Below are positions 16,878 to 25,262 of a DNA stretch of 45,360 nucleotides, piece after piece. The notes beneath the pieces were generated by a model. The model did no database searches, was not told the DNA's origin, and saw nothing but the letters and a program-made list of their open reading frames with translations. The position numbers and the translations under genes were made by a program. Source of the stretch: Vulcanimicrobiota bacterium (lineage in GTDB: Bacteria; Vulcanimicrobiota; Vulcanimicrobiia; Eremiobacterales; Eremiobacteraceae); the NCBI GenBank assembly GCA_013290125.1, contig JABCYQ010000002.1, positions 192,909-238,268 on the forward strand. The letters run 5' to 3'. The number at the start of each line of letters is the position of its first letter. Positions within the stretch are counted from its first letter, which is position 1.

Positions 16878-17234
16878 CTAGATGACCCGTCGCGGAACAG
16901 CGGTAGCGGCGTCGCCCGTGTTCGGTGTTCCGGTCGGCTCGATGATGACCAAGTGCGTCTCTTCATCGGCAACGGGCTTGTGTTCCACGCCTCGCGGAAC
17001 GACGAACATCTCGCCCGGTCCAAGAACGACATCGCGATCGCGAAGATGGATCGTGAGCCGTCCCTGTAGGACAAGAAAGAAGTCGTCTGTGTCGTCGTGC
17101 TTGTGCCAGACGAATTCGCCGCGCACCTTCACGACCATTATGTCCTGACCGTTCAGCGTGGCGACCGTGCGAGGCGCCCAATATTCGTCAAACTTTGTCA
17201 GTTTCTCGGCCAGGTTGACCTTGTCGGTCAGCAT
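16878..17234 (-). CDS. Small cupin-domain protein
   Basis: Single-domain cupin of 118 residues. The first cupin motif is VWHKHDDTDDFFLVLQGR (metal-ligand type His, His and acidic residue) and the second is GEMFVVPRGVEHKPVADEE (with the third His). This matches many small cupins of unknown substrate. ATG 17234 has AGGGGAG eight bases upstream. It converges on the DUF1211 gene, with 18 bases between the two stops, inside the tRNA-bounded segment. No catalytic role can be assigned. Confidence 0.88.
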   Translation of the reverse strand: MLTDKVNLAEKLTKFDEYWAPRTVATLNGQDIMVVKVRGEFVWHKHDDTDDFFLVLQGRLTIHLRDRDVVLGPGEMFVVPRGVEHKPVADEETHLVIIEPTGTPNTGDAATAVPRRVI

Positions 17235-17264
17235 GTGACTCCCCTAAGTGTTTGTTCTACAGTA

Positions 17265-17299
17265 GCGGTGACAGGGATTCGGATTCCCTTCGGGTTAGA
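17265..17299 (+). repeat. Partial copy of the tRNA-Glu 3' half (att-like remnant)
   Basis: Aligns without gaps to 15936-15970 (offset 1,329 bases) with four mismatches in 35. It covers the 3' side of the anticodon stem, the T arm and the acceptor 3' strand of tRNA-Glu. The T stem-loop region ACAGGGATTCGGATTCCCTT is nearly intact. There is no 5' half, so it is not a tRNA gene. Such 3'-end duplicates are the usual trace of an element that integrated at a tRNA. Confidence 0.85.
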
Positions 17300-17306
17300 C
17301 CTCACG

Positions 17307-17576
17307 ATGCTCAAGCAATTCCGCGCCAAGCTTCGAAAATCGAACTCAAAAGGCGGCTGGACGTACGTCATCATGCCCGGGTCGGCGAAGTTCTTTGGGA
17401 CGCGCGGCCTTGTGAAAGTGCGCGTGTCGATCGACGACCACAGCTTCGACACTTCATTCATGGCGACGGGCGACGGCAAGCACATGCTGCCGGTAAAGGC
17501 CGAAATCCGAAAGATCATCGGCAAAGAGGCTGGCGATCTGGTGACCGTTCGCTTGGAGAAGCGCCTAGTTCGATAG
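17307..17576 (+). CDS. DUF1905-domain protein
   Basis: An 89-residue single-domain protein, MLKQFRAKLRKSNSKGGWTY onward, with FFGTRGLVKVRVSIDDHSF, FMATGDGKHMLPVKAEIRK and EAGDLVTVRLE. These are the conserved strands of DUF1905, a small beta-barrel-like domain often found alone or before a YdeI-type domain. Its function is unknown. ATG 17307 is eight bases after the tRNA-Glu fragment, so the gene lies immediately outside the bounded segment. Confidence 0.85.
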   Translation: MLKQFRAKLRKSNSKGGWTYVIMPGSAKFFGTRGLVKVRVSIDDHSFDTSFMATGDGKHMLPVKAEIRKIIGKEAGDLVTVRLEKRLVR

Positions 17577-17610
17577 GTAACACAACCGGACATAGCTCGT
17601 GGAAGGTGAA

Positions 17611-18090
17611 ATGCAAAAAGTAAACATGCGTGATGTTCCCGAGGAGTCGTGGGAATCGCCGAAAGGAAAGTACTTCGGTGCAGGCAAGGGGATCTCAGAA
17701 GCGTTAGGGCGCGATCCTCGATCGACGGATCTTATGTTACGTCATCCGTTCGACGTAGAGCTCATGCGCGTTCCGCCGGGTAAGGTTCCGTACCCCTATC
17801 ACTCGCACAGCGCACAGTGGGAGTTCTACATCGTCGTCAGCGGTGCCGGCAAGATCCGGCATCAAGACGGTACTGACAAGATCGAGGCGGGCGATGCGTT
17901 CCTTTTCGAACCGGGTCGGCCGCATCAAATCATCAACGACGGCGAAGACGACCTCCTCGTCTACATCATCGCAGATAATCCGGTCGGAGAATCGTGTCAC
18001 TATCCAGACAGCGATAAGCATGTCGTGCGATCACCGCAGAGAAAACTCATCCGGTCGAACGCGCTCGATTACTATGATGGTGAAGAGTAG
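17611..18090 (+). CDS. Cupin-domain protein
   Basis: A 159-residue cupin. The first motif is PYHSHSAQWEFYIVVSGAG (His, His, Glu metal-ligand set) and the second is GDAFLFEPGRPHQIINDGED (third His). Cupins with this layout are often dioxygenases or isomerases, or sugar-binding proteins; no substrate is evident. ATG 17611 has GGAAGGTGA just upstream. It is not closely similar to the cupin at 16878-17234. Confidence 0.87.
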   Translation: MQKVNMRDVPEESWESPKGKYFGAGKGISEALGRDPRSTDLMLRHPFDVELMRVPPGKVPYPYHSHSAQWEFYIVVSGAGKIRHQDGTDKIEAGDAFLFEPGRPHQIINDGEDDLLVYIIADNPVGESCHYPDSDKHVVRSPQRKLIRSNALDYYDGEE

Positions 18091-18102
18091 GCAGCGTTCA
18101 AG

Positions 18103-18513
18103 ATGCAAGCAATCACAAGGATCATCATCTTCGGTGCTATCGCAATTCTCGCCGTTGATACCGTTGGGTCGGTCGTTTTCGCAGATACAGGTTTTCCATA
18201 CATAGTCTTCCGGTACGCATCTTTTGCGATTTTTGCGGTGGTCGGAGTAGCTGCGGGCCGCGTGGCCGGACGGTATCTGGATGTGATCGCAGCCTCGGGC
18301 ATCGTGGGTCTCGTGGACGCCACTCTCGGCATGTATATATCGTGGGAAATCGGTCCCGGTCGGATGATAGGGGGTTCGTTCCCGATCATGTGGCTCGGGG
18401 TTGCGTCTGGGATCGTACTATTGGAAGCTCTACTTATCGGGCTATTCGCGAACGCGGTGTTAACGGCAATCAATCGGCTAGTCGGCGCATCGCGCCCCAA
18501 GGGATCAAACTGA
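18103..18513 (+). CDS. Small integral membrane protein, family not recognised
   Basis: A 136-residue protein with four hydrophobic segments (about 5-25, 30-52, 60-80 and 92-120) and short loops. It has no catalytic motif. It ends in a basic tail RLVGASRPKGSN. ATG 18103 lies 12 bases after the cupin stop and its stop overlaps the next gene, so it is probably cotranscribed with both. Confidence 0.75.
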   Translation: MQAITRIIIFGAIAILAVDTVGSVVFADTGFPYIVFRYASFAIFAVVGVAAGRVAGRYLDVIAASGIVGLVDATLGMYISWEIGPGRMIGGSFPIMWLGVASGIVLLEALLIGLFANAVLTAINRLVGASRPKGSN

Positions 18514-18992
18514 GCGCTATTTTGGATCGCTTCGACGGAATCGATGCCGGGATCACGCGTTGGATGGCGCGCAACGGCGTCACGTTCTTGCGTATAAGCC
18601 TCGGCATCGTGTTCTTCTGGTTCGGCGTGCTGAAGTATTTCCCAGCGGCCAGCCCGGCTGAGGCGCTTGCCGGAAAAACCATCCTCGTGCTCTCGCTCGG
18701 CCACATCCAGCCGAATATCAGCATGCCGATTCTCGCCACCTGGGAATGCGTGATCGGGCTCGGCCTGCTTAGCGGCGTCGCATTGCGCCTCGTCATCCTT
18801 TTGCTCTTCGCGCAGATGGCCGGCACACTATTGCCGCTCTTCTTTTTCCCACACGAGACCTTCGCGTCGATTCCTTTTGCGCCAACGCTGGAAGGCCAGT
18901 ACATCATCAAGAATCTCGTCCTGATCAGCGCTGGCTTGGTCATCGGTGCGACCGTGCGCGGAGGGCGAATGACGGCTGGGCCGAAACCCTGA
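18510..18992 (+). CDS. DoxX-like membrane protein
   Basis: Membrane protein of about 160 residues. Landmarks are FLRISLGIVFFWFGVLKYFP, PILATWECVIGLGLLSG, LLFAQMAGTLLPLFFFP and TLEGQYIIKNLVLISAGLVI, the DoxX-like pattern of four membrane helices. The start is uncertain: CTG 18510 overlaps the previous stop and has AAGGGA six bases upstream; TTG 18522 and ATG 18564 are in frame and lie before or at the conserved part. DoxX-like proteins are linked to redox or quinone functions in some bacteria; no specific role is claimed. Confidence 0.82.
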   Translation: MSAILDRFDGIDAGITRWMARNGVTFLRISLGIVFFWFGVLKYFPAASPAEALAGKTILVLSLGHIQPNISMPILATWECVIGLGLLSGVALRLVILLLFAQMAGTLLPLFFFPHETFASIPFAPTLEGQYIIKNLVLISAGLVIGATVRGGRMTAGPKP

Positions 18993-18994
18993 CC

Positions 18995-20050
18995 ATGCAA
19001 GCAGTTATCCTCGTCGGCGGCGAAGGCACGCGGCTCCGGCCGCTCACCTACGACCTTCCAAAACCGATGGCGCCGTTGCTCGGCCGCCCATTCATCGGCT
19101 GGATCATCGCACGGTTGAAGGCTGCGGGCGTTGAAGATATCATCCTCTCATGCTGCTATCTCCCCGACAAGATCGAAGCGCACTTCGGCGACGGCGCGAG
19201 CATGGGCGTCACGCTGCACTACGTGCTCGAGAACGAACCGCTCGGAACTGCGGGCGCGATCAAGAACGCGCGCGACCTCATCCGCGGACCTATCTACGTC
19301 TGCAACGGCGACATTCTTACCGGATTGGACTTGATCGCACTGCGCGAGAAACACGAAGCGAACAAAGCGCTTGCGACCATCCACACTCGCGCGGTCGACG
19401 ACCCCAGCCACTTCGGCGTCGTGGAAACCGAATCAGGCGGGCGTGTGAAACGGTTCGTTGAAAAACCGAAGCCGGGCGAGACCGATGCAAACGACATCAA
19501 CGCCGGCACGTATCTCCTCGAAATGGAAGCGGTCGATGCCATACCGAGCGGACGCGCGGTCTCGATCGAGCGCGAAGTCTTTCCCGATCTTATCGCGCGC
19601 ACCGGCCGCGTCTTCGCAGTCTCAACCGACGACTATTGGATCGATGTCGGCCGGCCCGATTCGTACATCCAGGCGCACCGCGACATCCTGGACGGTAAGC
19701 TCGACCATCCGCTCGGCGTCGAGATCGCGAAACAAGTCTGGTCGGGTGACGGCGCACCGCTGCCGCACGGCGTGACGGCGCGAGGTCCGGCGTATATCGG
19801 ACCAGACGTCGCGCTCGCCCAAGGCGCAAAAATCGAACCGTACTCCGTCATTTACGACCGCTGCCGCGTCGGTGAAGGGGCCACCGTCGGCTCTGCAATC
19901 CTTTGGCCAGGCTGCGATGTCGGCGCGCACGCAAACGTCCGCGATGCCATCCTCGGCCTCGAGGTCACAGTCGAGCCCCGCGCCACAGTGCCGCGCGATG
20001 CGGTCGTCGGCCGCGGCGAGCGCGTCGGCGCAACCGCCGCCGCTCCGTGA
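18995..20050 (+). CDS. Sugar-1-phosphate nucleotidyltransferase (GDP-mannose pyrophosphorylase-like), copy 1
   Basis: Makes an NDP-sugar from a sugar 1-phosphate and NTP. The Rossmann-like domain has LVGGEGTRLRPLTYDLPKPM (nucleotide-binding GGxGTRL and PKP), CNGDIL (metal-binding Asp), FVEKPKPGE (sugar-phosphate Lys) and YWIDVGRPDSY. A C-terminal left-handed beta-helix with hexapeptide repeats (about 265-345) follows. The two-domain form of 351 residues is that of eukaryote-type GMPP and its bacterial relatives; mannose or glucose cannot be separated by eye. ATG 18995. The stop overlaps the helicase GTG. Confidence 0.9.
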   Translation: MQAVILVGGEGTRLRPLTYDLPKPMAPLLGRPFIGWIIARLKAAGVEDIILSCCYLPDKIEAHFGDGASMGVTLHYVLENEPLGTAGAIKNARDLIRGPIYVCNGDILTGLDLIALREKHEANKALATIHTRAVDDPSHFGVVETESGGRVKRFVEKPKPGETDANDINAGTYLLEMEAVDAIPSGRAVSIEREVFPDLIARTGRVFAVSTDDYWIDVGRPDSYIQAHRDILDGKLDHPLGVEIAKQVWSGDGAPLPHGVTARGPAYIGPDVALAQGAKIEPYSVIYDRCRVGEGATVGSAILWPGCDVGAHANVRDAILGLEVTVEPRATVPRDAVVGRGERVGATAAAP

Positions 20051-22218
20051 CAAGAGGTTCCTTGGACGTCCTCGACGCTCTCAACGACGAACAACGCGCT
20101 GCCGCCGAGCATACGGAAGGGCCGGTGCTAATATTCGCGGGCGCGGGGAGCGGCAAGACGCGCGTGCTCACCCACCGCACCGCGCACATCCTCGAAGCCG
20201 GCCTCGCGCCGGCGTATCGCATCCTCGCCGTCACGTTTACGAACAAAGCTGCCGGCGAATTGAAAAGAAGGCTTGCAAATCTCGTAGGGCCAGCAGCCGC
20301 CGGCCTCTGGGTGGGTACGTTTCACTCGATCGGCGTGCGCATGCTGCGGCGCGACGGAGCATCAATCGGGGTTGCGCCGAACTTCGTGATCTACGACGAC
20401 GCCGACCAGCGCACTGTGCTCAAAGAGATCCTGCGCGATCTCAATCTCGACGAGAAGCATTTCGCACCGGGTGCGATGCTCGCGAAGATCAGCCGCGCCA
20501 AGGAGCGCTGCATCACAGCAACGGCGTATGCCGGAACTTCCGAGGGCGAGTTGTCGCCCACGATCGCGGCCATCTATACCGAATACCAGCGCAGGCTCGG
20601 CCAAGCATCGGCGTTGGATTTCGATGACCTCATCATGCACGCGCTCGCGCTCGCGGAGCGCGACGACGAACTCGGGCTTGCGTGGCGCGAACGATTCCGC
20701 TACGTGCTCGTCGACGAGTATCAAGATGTCAACGAGGCGCAATACAGAATGGTGCGCGCGCTCTCGCGCGGCTCCGGAAACATCTGCGTCGTCGGCGACG
20801 ACGATCAGAGCATCTACTCGTTCCGCGGCGCCGACCACCGCATCATCTTGCGCTTCGAACGCGACTTCCCGGGCGCGGCCACATACCGACTGGAACGCAA
20901 CTATCGCTCCACGCCCGCGGTGCTCGCCGCCGCGAATGCGCTCGTGGAGCGCAACACGCAGCGACACCGAAAAAAACTGTGGACCGACCGGGTAGGCGGC
21001 ACGCCGGTGACCGTCTACGCCGCGGCCACCGATCGCGAAGAAGCGCGCTACGTCGTGGACTCCATCCGGCGCGGCATGCACGATTACGGTTTGGCGCTCA
21101 ACGATTTCGTCGTGCTTTACCGCACCAACGCGCAATCGCGGGCGTTTGAAGAAGCGCTGTTGGTCGAAGGGCTGCCCTATCGCATCGTCGGCGGCGTCGG
21201 ATTCTATGCGCGGATGGAGATCAAAGACGCGCTCGGCTACTTGCGCTATATCGCCAATCGCAACGACGGCGTGAGTCTGAGGCGCATCATCAACGCACCG
21301 CGGCGCGGGATCGGCATTTCAACACTCAATGCAATCGCTGACGAAGGCGCGCGCCGCGGGCTCTCATTTGCAAAGGCGCTTGCAGACCGCGCGGTCGTCG
21401 CCGACATCGCGCCAAAAAAGGCAAAGGACATCGCGAAATTTCTCGCCGACATCGAGCACTTCGCCGCGTTGGGCGCACTTGAGGGTCCGGCGAAGCTGCT
21501 CGTCTCGGTCTTAGAAGATACGGGCTACTTGCGCGACCTGCGCGCCGAGGACACGGTCGAGTCGCGCTCGCGGCTCGAGAATCTACAGGAGCTCGTCGGC
21601 GTCGCGCGCGATTTCGAAGAACGCGAGGGTCCCGACCTCGACCAGTTCTTGGCCACGATCGCACTCGTCTCCGACATCGACCAGCTCAAAGAAGGCGAAC
21701 GCTACGTCACGCTCATGACGTTGCACATGGCCAAAGGCCTCGAGTATCCGGTCGTGTTCTTGTGCGGCATGGAAGAAGGCATCTTTCCACACGGTCGCGC
21801 GCTCGTCGATCCATCGGATATCGAAGAAGAGAGACGGCTGTGCTACGTCGGCGTGACGCGTGCCATCGATCGGCTTGCGCTCACCTACGCAAAGCGCCGC
21901 CTCACCTTCGGCAGCGCATACATGCATCCGCCCTCGCGCTTCCTGGGAGAGATGACGGGCCTTGAGTATCTTAACGCGCAGCCTGTGCCGACCGTCGGCT
22001 TCGGCGGCAGCTGGGATGACATCGCGTTGCCCGCTCCCACCGTCCGCACCGACATCGATCTGCGCACCGGCGATCGCGTCGTGCATCCGAAGTTCGGGGC
22101 CGGCGTCATCGAAGACGTCAAAGGCGCGGGCGGCGACGCGTTCGTGACGGTGAATTTCACCGAGGTCGGGCGCAAGAGCATTATGCTCAACTATGCGAAG
22201 TTGGAGAAAGTGGGCTAA
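20047..22218 (+). CDS. pcrA: ATP-dependent DNA helicase, UvrD/PcrA family
   Basis: Superfamily 1 3'-to-5' helicase for repair and replication-conflict resolution. All motifs are present: LNDEQRAAAE, FAGAGSGKTRVL (Walker A, Lys37), VTFTNKAAGELKRR, GTFHSIGVRML, LVDEYQDVNEAQ (Walker B), GDDDQSIYSFRGAD, LERNYRST, MTLHMAKGLEYPVVF and LCYVGVTRAI. The C-terminus TGDRVVHPKFGAGVIEDV is the Tudor-like PcrA tail that contacts RNA polymerase. GTG 20047 gives 723 residues and a GTGA overlap; TTG 20062 behind AAGAGG is an alternative. The open frame upstream to 19903 is a shadow of the previous gene. Confidence 0.95.
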   Translation: MTRGSLDVLDALNDEQRAAAEHTEGPVLIFAGAGSGKTRVLTHRTAHILEAGLAPAYRILAVTFTNKAAGELKRRLANLVGPAAAGLWVGTFHSIGVRMLRRDGASIGVAPNFVIYDDADQRTVLKEILRDLNLDEKHFAPGAMLAKISRAKERCITATAYAGTSEGELSPTIAAIYTEYQRRLGQASALDFDDLIMHALALAERDDELGLAWRERFRYVLVDEYQDVNEAQYRMVRALSRGSGNICVVGDDDQSIYSFRGADHRIILRFERDFPGAATYRLERNYRSTPAVLAAANALVERNTQRHRKKLWTDRVGGTPVTVYAAATDREEARYVVDSIRRGMHDYGLALNDFVVLYRTNAQSRAFEEALLVEGLPYRIVGGVGFYARMEIKDALGYLRYIANRNDGVSLRRIINAPRRGIGISTLNAIADEGARRGLSFAKALADRAVVADIAPKKAKDIAKFLADIEHFAALGALEGPAKLLVSVLEDTGYLRDLRAEDTVESRSRLENLQELVGVARDFEEREGPDLDQFLATIALVSDIDQLKEGERYVTLMTLHMAKGLEYPVVFLCGMEEGIFPHGRALVDPSDIEEERRLCYVGVTRAIDRLALTYAKRRLTFGSAYMHPPSRFLGEMTGLEYLNAQPVPTVGFGGSWDDIALPAPTVRTDIDLRTGDRVVHPKFGAGVIEDVKGAGGDAFVTVNFTEVGRKSIMLNYAKLEKVG

Positions 22219-22220
22219 AA

Positions 22221-22242
22221 GCCACGCTCCTCCACGCGTGGC
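22221..22242 (+). other. Hairpin between pcrA and dapB
   Basis: GCCACGC, 8-base loop, GCGTGGC, three bases after the pcrA stop. The 7-bp stem is perfect but no U run follows, so termination is uncertain. It separates the helicase from the lysine cluster. Confidence 0.45.
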
Positions 22243-22282
22243 CAGAGGTTGGTCGCGCCCTCCAAGGTGAACGTTGCTTCCA

Positions 22283-23044
22283 ATGAACATCGATGGCATC
22301 CGCACGGCGGTTTCCGGCTCGCGCGGAAAGATGGGAGTCGTCACGATAGCGGCGGTGCGCGCTGCTGACGGCATCGAATACGTCGGCGGACTGGTGCGCG
22401 GATCGGCGGCAAACGCCGACGAATATACCTCGTTGGGCACGTTGTTCGAACGCGCCAAACCTCACGTCTTAGTCGATTTCACGACGTTCCCGGCAAGCAT
22501 GGACATCGCACTCGAAGCCATGCAGATGGGCATTAGGCCGGTGATCGGCACGTCGGGATACGGCGCCGCGGAAGTGGCGCGCCTCCGGGCGGAATCGCAG
22601 CGCACTGGGGTCGGCTGCGTCTTCGCGCCGAATTTCGCGCTCGGCGCGGTGTTGATGATGCGTTTCGCGCGCGAGGCCGCGCCGCACTTCGAGGCCGTCG
22701 AGATCGTCGAGATGCACGAGTCCGGAAAAAAGGATGCGCCATCAGGCACGGCCATGGCAACCGCGCGCGCGATCGCCGAAGTGCGCTCGTTTGAGCGTGC
22801 GCCCACCAAAGCGCTCAAGGCCGAAGGCGCGCGTGGCGCGGACATGAACGGCGTCGGCGTGCACAGCTTGCGGCTGCCCGGCGTGATCACGCATCAGGAA
22901 GTGCGCTTCGGCGGCGAAGGCGAGACGCTCACGATCGTGCACGACTCGTCGTCACGCTCGTCGTTCATGCCGGGCGTCCTGAAGGCGGTGCGCGCTGCAC
23001 GCGGCCTAACGCGCTTCATCGACGGGATCGGAGAACTGCTGTGA
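22283..23044 (+). CDS. dapB: 4-hydroxy-tetrahydrodipicolinate reductase
   Basis: NAD(P)H-dependent step of the diaminopimelate/lysine pathway, after DapA. Nucleotide-binding loop VSGSRGKMG (residues 10-18), VLVDFTTF, GTSGY, APNFALGAVLM and EMHESGKKDAPSGTAMA (143-159), followed by HSLRLPGVITHQEVRFG, identify it. The catalytic His145 and Lys149 are kept, but the second His of the usual His-His pair is Glu146. ATG 22283 gives 253 residues; TTG 22274, three codons earlier, lies closer to the AAGGTGA site and is possible. The stop overlaps asd as GTGA, and asd, lysC and dapA follow. Confidence 0.94.
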   Translation: MNIDGIRTAVSGSRGKMGVVTIAAVRAADGIEYVGGLVRGSAANADEYTSLGTLFERAKPHVLVDFTTFPASMDIALEAMQMGIRPVIGTSGYGAAEVARLRAESQRTGVGCVFAPNFALGAVLMMRFAREAAPHFEAVEIVEMHESGKKDAPSGTAMATARAIAEVRSFERAPTKALKAEGARGADMNGVGVHSLRLPGVITHQEVRFGGEGETLTIVHDSSSRSSFMPGVLKAVRAARGLTRFIDGIGELL

Positions 23045-24039
23045 AGCGCGGCGTTCGCATCGCGATCGTCGGCGCGACGGGGCTGGTCGGCGAGTCGCTC
23101 TTGACGGCGCTGGAGGAGCGCGGCTACGAACCTTCGACGCTCGCGCTTTTCGCAAGCGCGCGCTCCGCTGGTTCCACTCGGACTGCGTTCGGCAAGTCGT
23201 GGCCGGTGCGCGAACTCGCCGGCGCAAGCGACTTCGCCAATATCGACATCGCCTTTTTCGCGGCCGGCGCCGCGACGAGTTCCGCGCATGCGCGGGCGGC
23301 AGCATCCGCCGGCGCGCTCGTGATCGACAAGTCCGCCGCTTTCCGGCTTGACGACACGGTGCCGCTCGTTGTGCCTGAGATCAACGCTGCGCGAGCGATC
23401 GGCGCGCGCCTGATCGCAAATCCGAACTGCGCGACCATTCCACTCGCGCTCACGCTCGCGCCCATCGCGCGCGAATTCGGACTTGCTTGGGCGAGCGTGG
23501 CGACGTACCAGAGCGTCTCGGGGGCGGGCAGAGCCGCACTCGAGGAATACCGCGCACAATGCGCCGGCGCGCAAGAGGTAAGCGAGTTGCCGCGCCGCAT
23601 CGCGGGCAGCGTCATACCGGAGAACGGTTCATTCGACGCCGATGGTCACGCCGATGAAGAACGGAAGATCGCAGCAGAGTTGAGGAAGATCCTTGAGCTA
23701 CCCGACTTGCGCGTCTCGGCGACCTCCGTGCGCGTGCCGGTCGCCGTCGGCCACTGCGAAGCGGTTTCGTTCGGCACGCAGCGGCCGGCCACGCGGGCAC
23801 AGATCGCCGACGCCTTGCGCCCTGCGCCCGGCGTGCGATTTCTCGACGGCGCCGGTTACGCCACGCCGCTCGACGTCGTCGGCACAGATGACGTGGCCGT
23901 TGGACGACTGCGCCCCGACGACGCCCACGCCTCCGGGTGGTTGTGTTGGATCGCGTGCGACAATCTGCGCAAAGGCGCCGCGACAAATGCCGTCCAGATC
24001 GCGGAGTCGATCGGTGCGGCGAGCGGCGTCGCCACATGA
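23041..24039 (+). CDS. asd: Aspartate-semialdehyde dehydrogenase
   Basis: Reduces aspartyl phosphate to aspartate semialdehyde, the branch-point precursor of lysine/diaminopimelate, threonine and methionine. The NADP loop is IVGATGLVGESL (9-20), the catalytic cysteine is in ANPNCATIPLAL (Cys130), YQSVSGAGRAAL follows, VRVPVAVGHCEAV carries the catalytic Arg and His, and DNLRKGAATNAVQIAE is the C-terminal signature. It is 332 residues long. GTG 23041 overlaps the dapB stop and the end overlaps lysC as ATGA, so translation of the three genes is probably coupled. Confidence 0.96.
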   Translation: MKRGVRIAIVGATGLVGESLLTALEERGYEPSTLALFASARSAGSTRTAFGKSWPVRELAGASDFANIDIAFFAAGAATSSAHARAAASAGALVIDKSAAFRLDDTVPLVVPEINAARAIGARLIANPNCATIPLALTLAPIAREFGLAWASVATYQSVSGAGRAALEEYRAQCAGAQEVSELPRRIAGSVIPENGSFDADGHADEERKIAAELRKILELPDLRVSATSVRVPVAVGHCEAVSFGTQRPATRAQIADALRPAPGVRFLDGAGYATPLDVVGTDDVAVGRLRPDDAHASGWLCWIACDNLRKGAATNAVQIAESIGAASGVAT

Positions 24040-25256
24040 GCGCGCAGGCGGCGCGCGACAGCCGGCAGATCGTCGTCTTGAAATTCGGCGGTTCGTCGCT
24101 TGCGACGTCCGAGCTGCGCGATCTCGCGGCCCAGCGCGTCGTCGAATCGCTCCGGTCGGGGCACGCGCCGATCGTGGTCGCGTCGGCGATCGGCCGCACG
24201 CCGGATCCGTATGCCACCGACTCGCTGCTCGCGCTTGCGCAGACCGCGCCGGATGGACCGAATCGGGATCTGCTGCTTGCGTGCGGCGAAACGATCGCAG
24301 CTGCAGTGCTGGCCGAGGCGCTCGAAGCCAAAGGCATCAAAGCGCTTGCGCTGACCGGCGCGCAAGCCGGGATCACGACCGACGGATCGCATGGCGACGC
24401 CGCGATCCGCTCCGTCGATGCCCGGCGCGTGCGGGAACTCTTGGCGGCGGGTGTCACGCCGATCATCGCGGGATTCCAAGGCGTCACCGAGGACGGCGTC
24501 ATCACCACGCTCGGTCGCGGCGGCAGCGATCTCACGGCGGTCGCGCTTGCAGAAGCGCTTGGCAGCGTGCCGGTCGACGTCTACACCGACGTCGACGGCG
24601 TCATGACGGCCGATCCGCGTCGAGTATCCGACGCGCACACGATCGCGACGCTCACGTCAGAAGAACTTTCCGAACTCGCGTCGCATGGGGCGCGCGTCAT
24701 GCACGACAAAGCCGCGGAAGTCGCGCACCGCTCGCATTTGCCGCTGCGCGTCCGCGGCCTGCGCAGCGGCGTCGGTACCGAGATCAGCGACGACGCGGAG
24801 ATCGACCGCGCCCATCCGGTCACTGGCATCGCGGCGATCGACGGTTACACGTTCGTGCATGCGTCGCCCGAAGGCGCCGGCGGGGCCAGCGGCTGGGAGC
24901 GCGCCTTGTTTAAGTCGCTAGCCGAGGAGAATATCAGTATCGACTGTGTCAACGTGAATGCCGCCGGCGTCTTCTTCATCGTCGCAGACGCGCAATTCGA
25001 CGCGGCGCAGCGCTCGCTGACGGGGCAGCCGATCTCGCTGCGCGCGCGGCGTGAATGCGCGAAGATCTCGATCGTCGGCGCCGGCATGCGCGGCACCCCT
25101 GGCGTCGTGTACCGCGTCGTCGATGCGCTTTCGTCGGCCGGCGTGACGATAATCCACAGTACGGACTCGAATATCACCGTCTCGGTGCTCGTGCCGGGGG
25201 CGCAAGCCGCAGTCGCCGAGAATGCCTTACACGAATACTTCGGACTAAAGGGATAG
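24036..25256 (+). CDS. lysC: Aspartate kinase
   Basis: Phosphorylates aspartate, the first step of the aspartate amino-acid family. The kinase domain opens VVLKFGGSSLA (lysine of KFGGS), then LLLACGETIAAAVLAEAL, TTLGRGGSDLTAVALAEAL and VDVYTDVDGVMTADPR. Two C-terminal ACT domains (about 270-406, with ALFKSLAEENISIDCVNV and the closing IIHSTDSNITVSVLV) usually bind lysine or threonine for feedback. ATG 24036 overlaps the asd stop and gives 406 residues, the size of the class with a separate catalytic and ACT region. dapA starts six bases after its stop. Confidence 0.96.
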   Translation: MSAQAARDSRQIVVLKFGGSSLATSELRDLAAQRVVESLRSGHAPIVVASAIGRTPDPYATDSLLALAQTAPDGPNRDLLLACGETIAAAVLAEALEAKGIKALALTGAQAGITTDGSHGDAAIRSVDARRVRELLAAGVTPIIAGFQGVTEDGVITTLGRGGSDLTAVALAEALGSVPVDVYTDVDGVMTADPRRVSDAHTIATLTSEELSELASHGARVMHDKAAEVAHRSHLPLRVRGLRSGVGTEISDDAEIDRAHPVTGIAAIDGYTFVHASPEGAGGASGWERALFKSLAEENISIDCVNVNAAGVFFIVADAQFDAAQRSLTGQPISLRARRECAKISIVGAGMRGTPGVVYRVVDALSSAGVTIIHSTDSNITVSVLVPGAQAAVAENALHEYFGLKG

Positions 25257-25262
25257 GCAATC

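Noticed and set aside
17265-17299. A third tRNA gene
   Set aside because: Only the 3' half matches tRNA-Glu. There is no 5' acceptor strand, D arm or full anticodon arm.
19903-20046. Upstream extension of the helicase gene
   Set aside because: It is the out-of-frame translation of the nucleotidyltransferase C-terminus. The helicase begins at 20047 or 20062.
22219-22282. Lysine riboswitch before dapB
   Set aside because: Only 64 bases are available, with one simple hairpin and none of the lysine-box conserved sequence.
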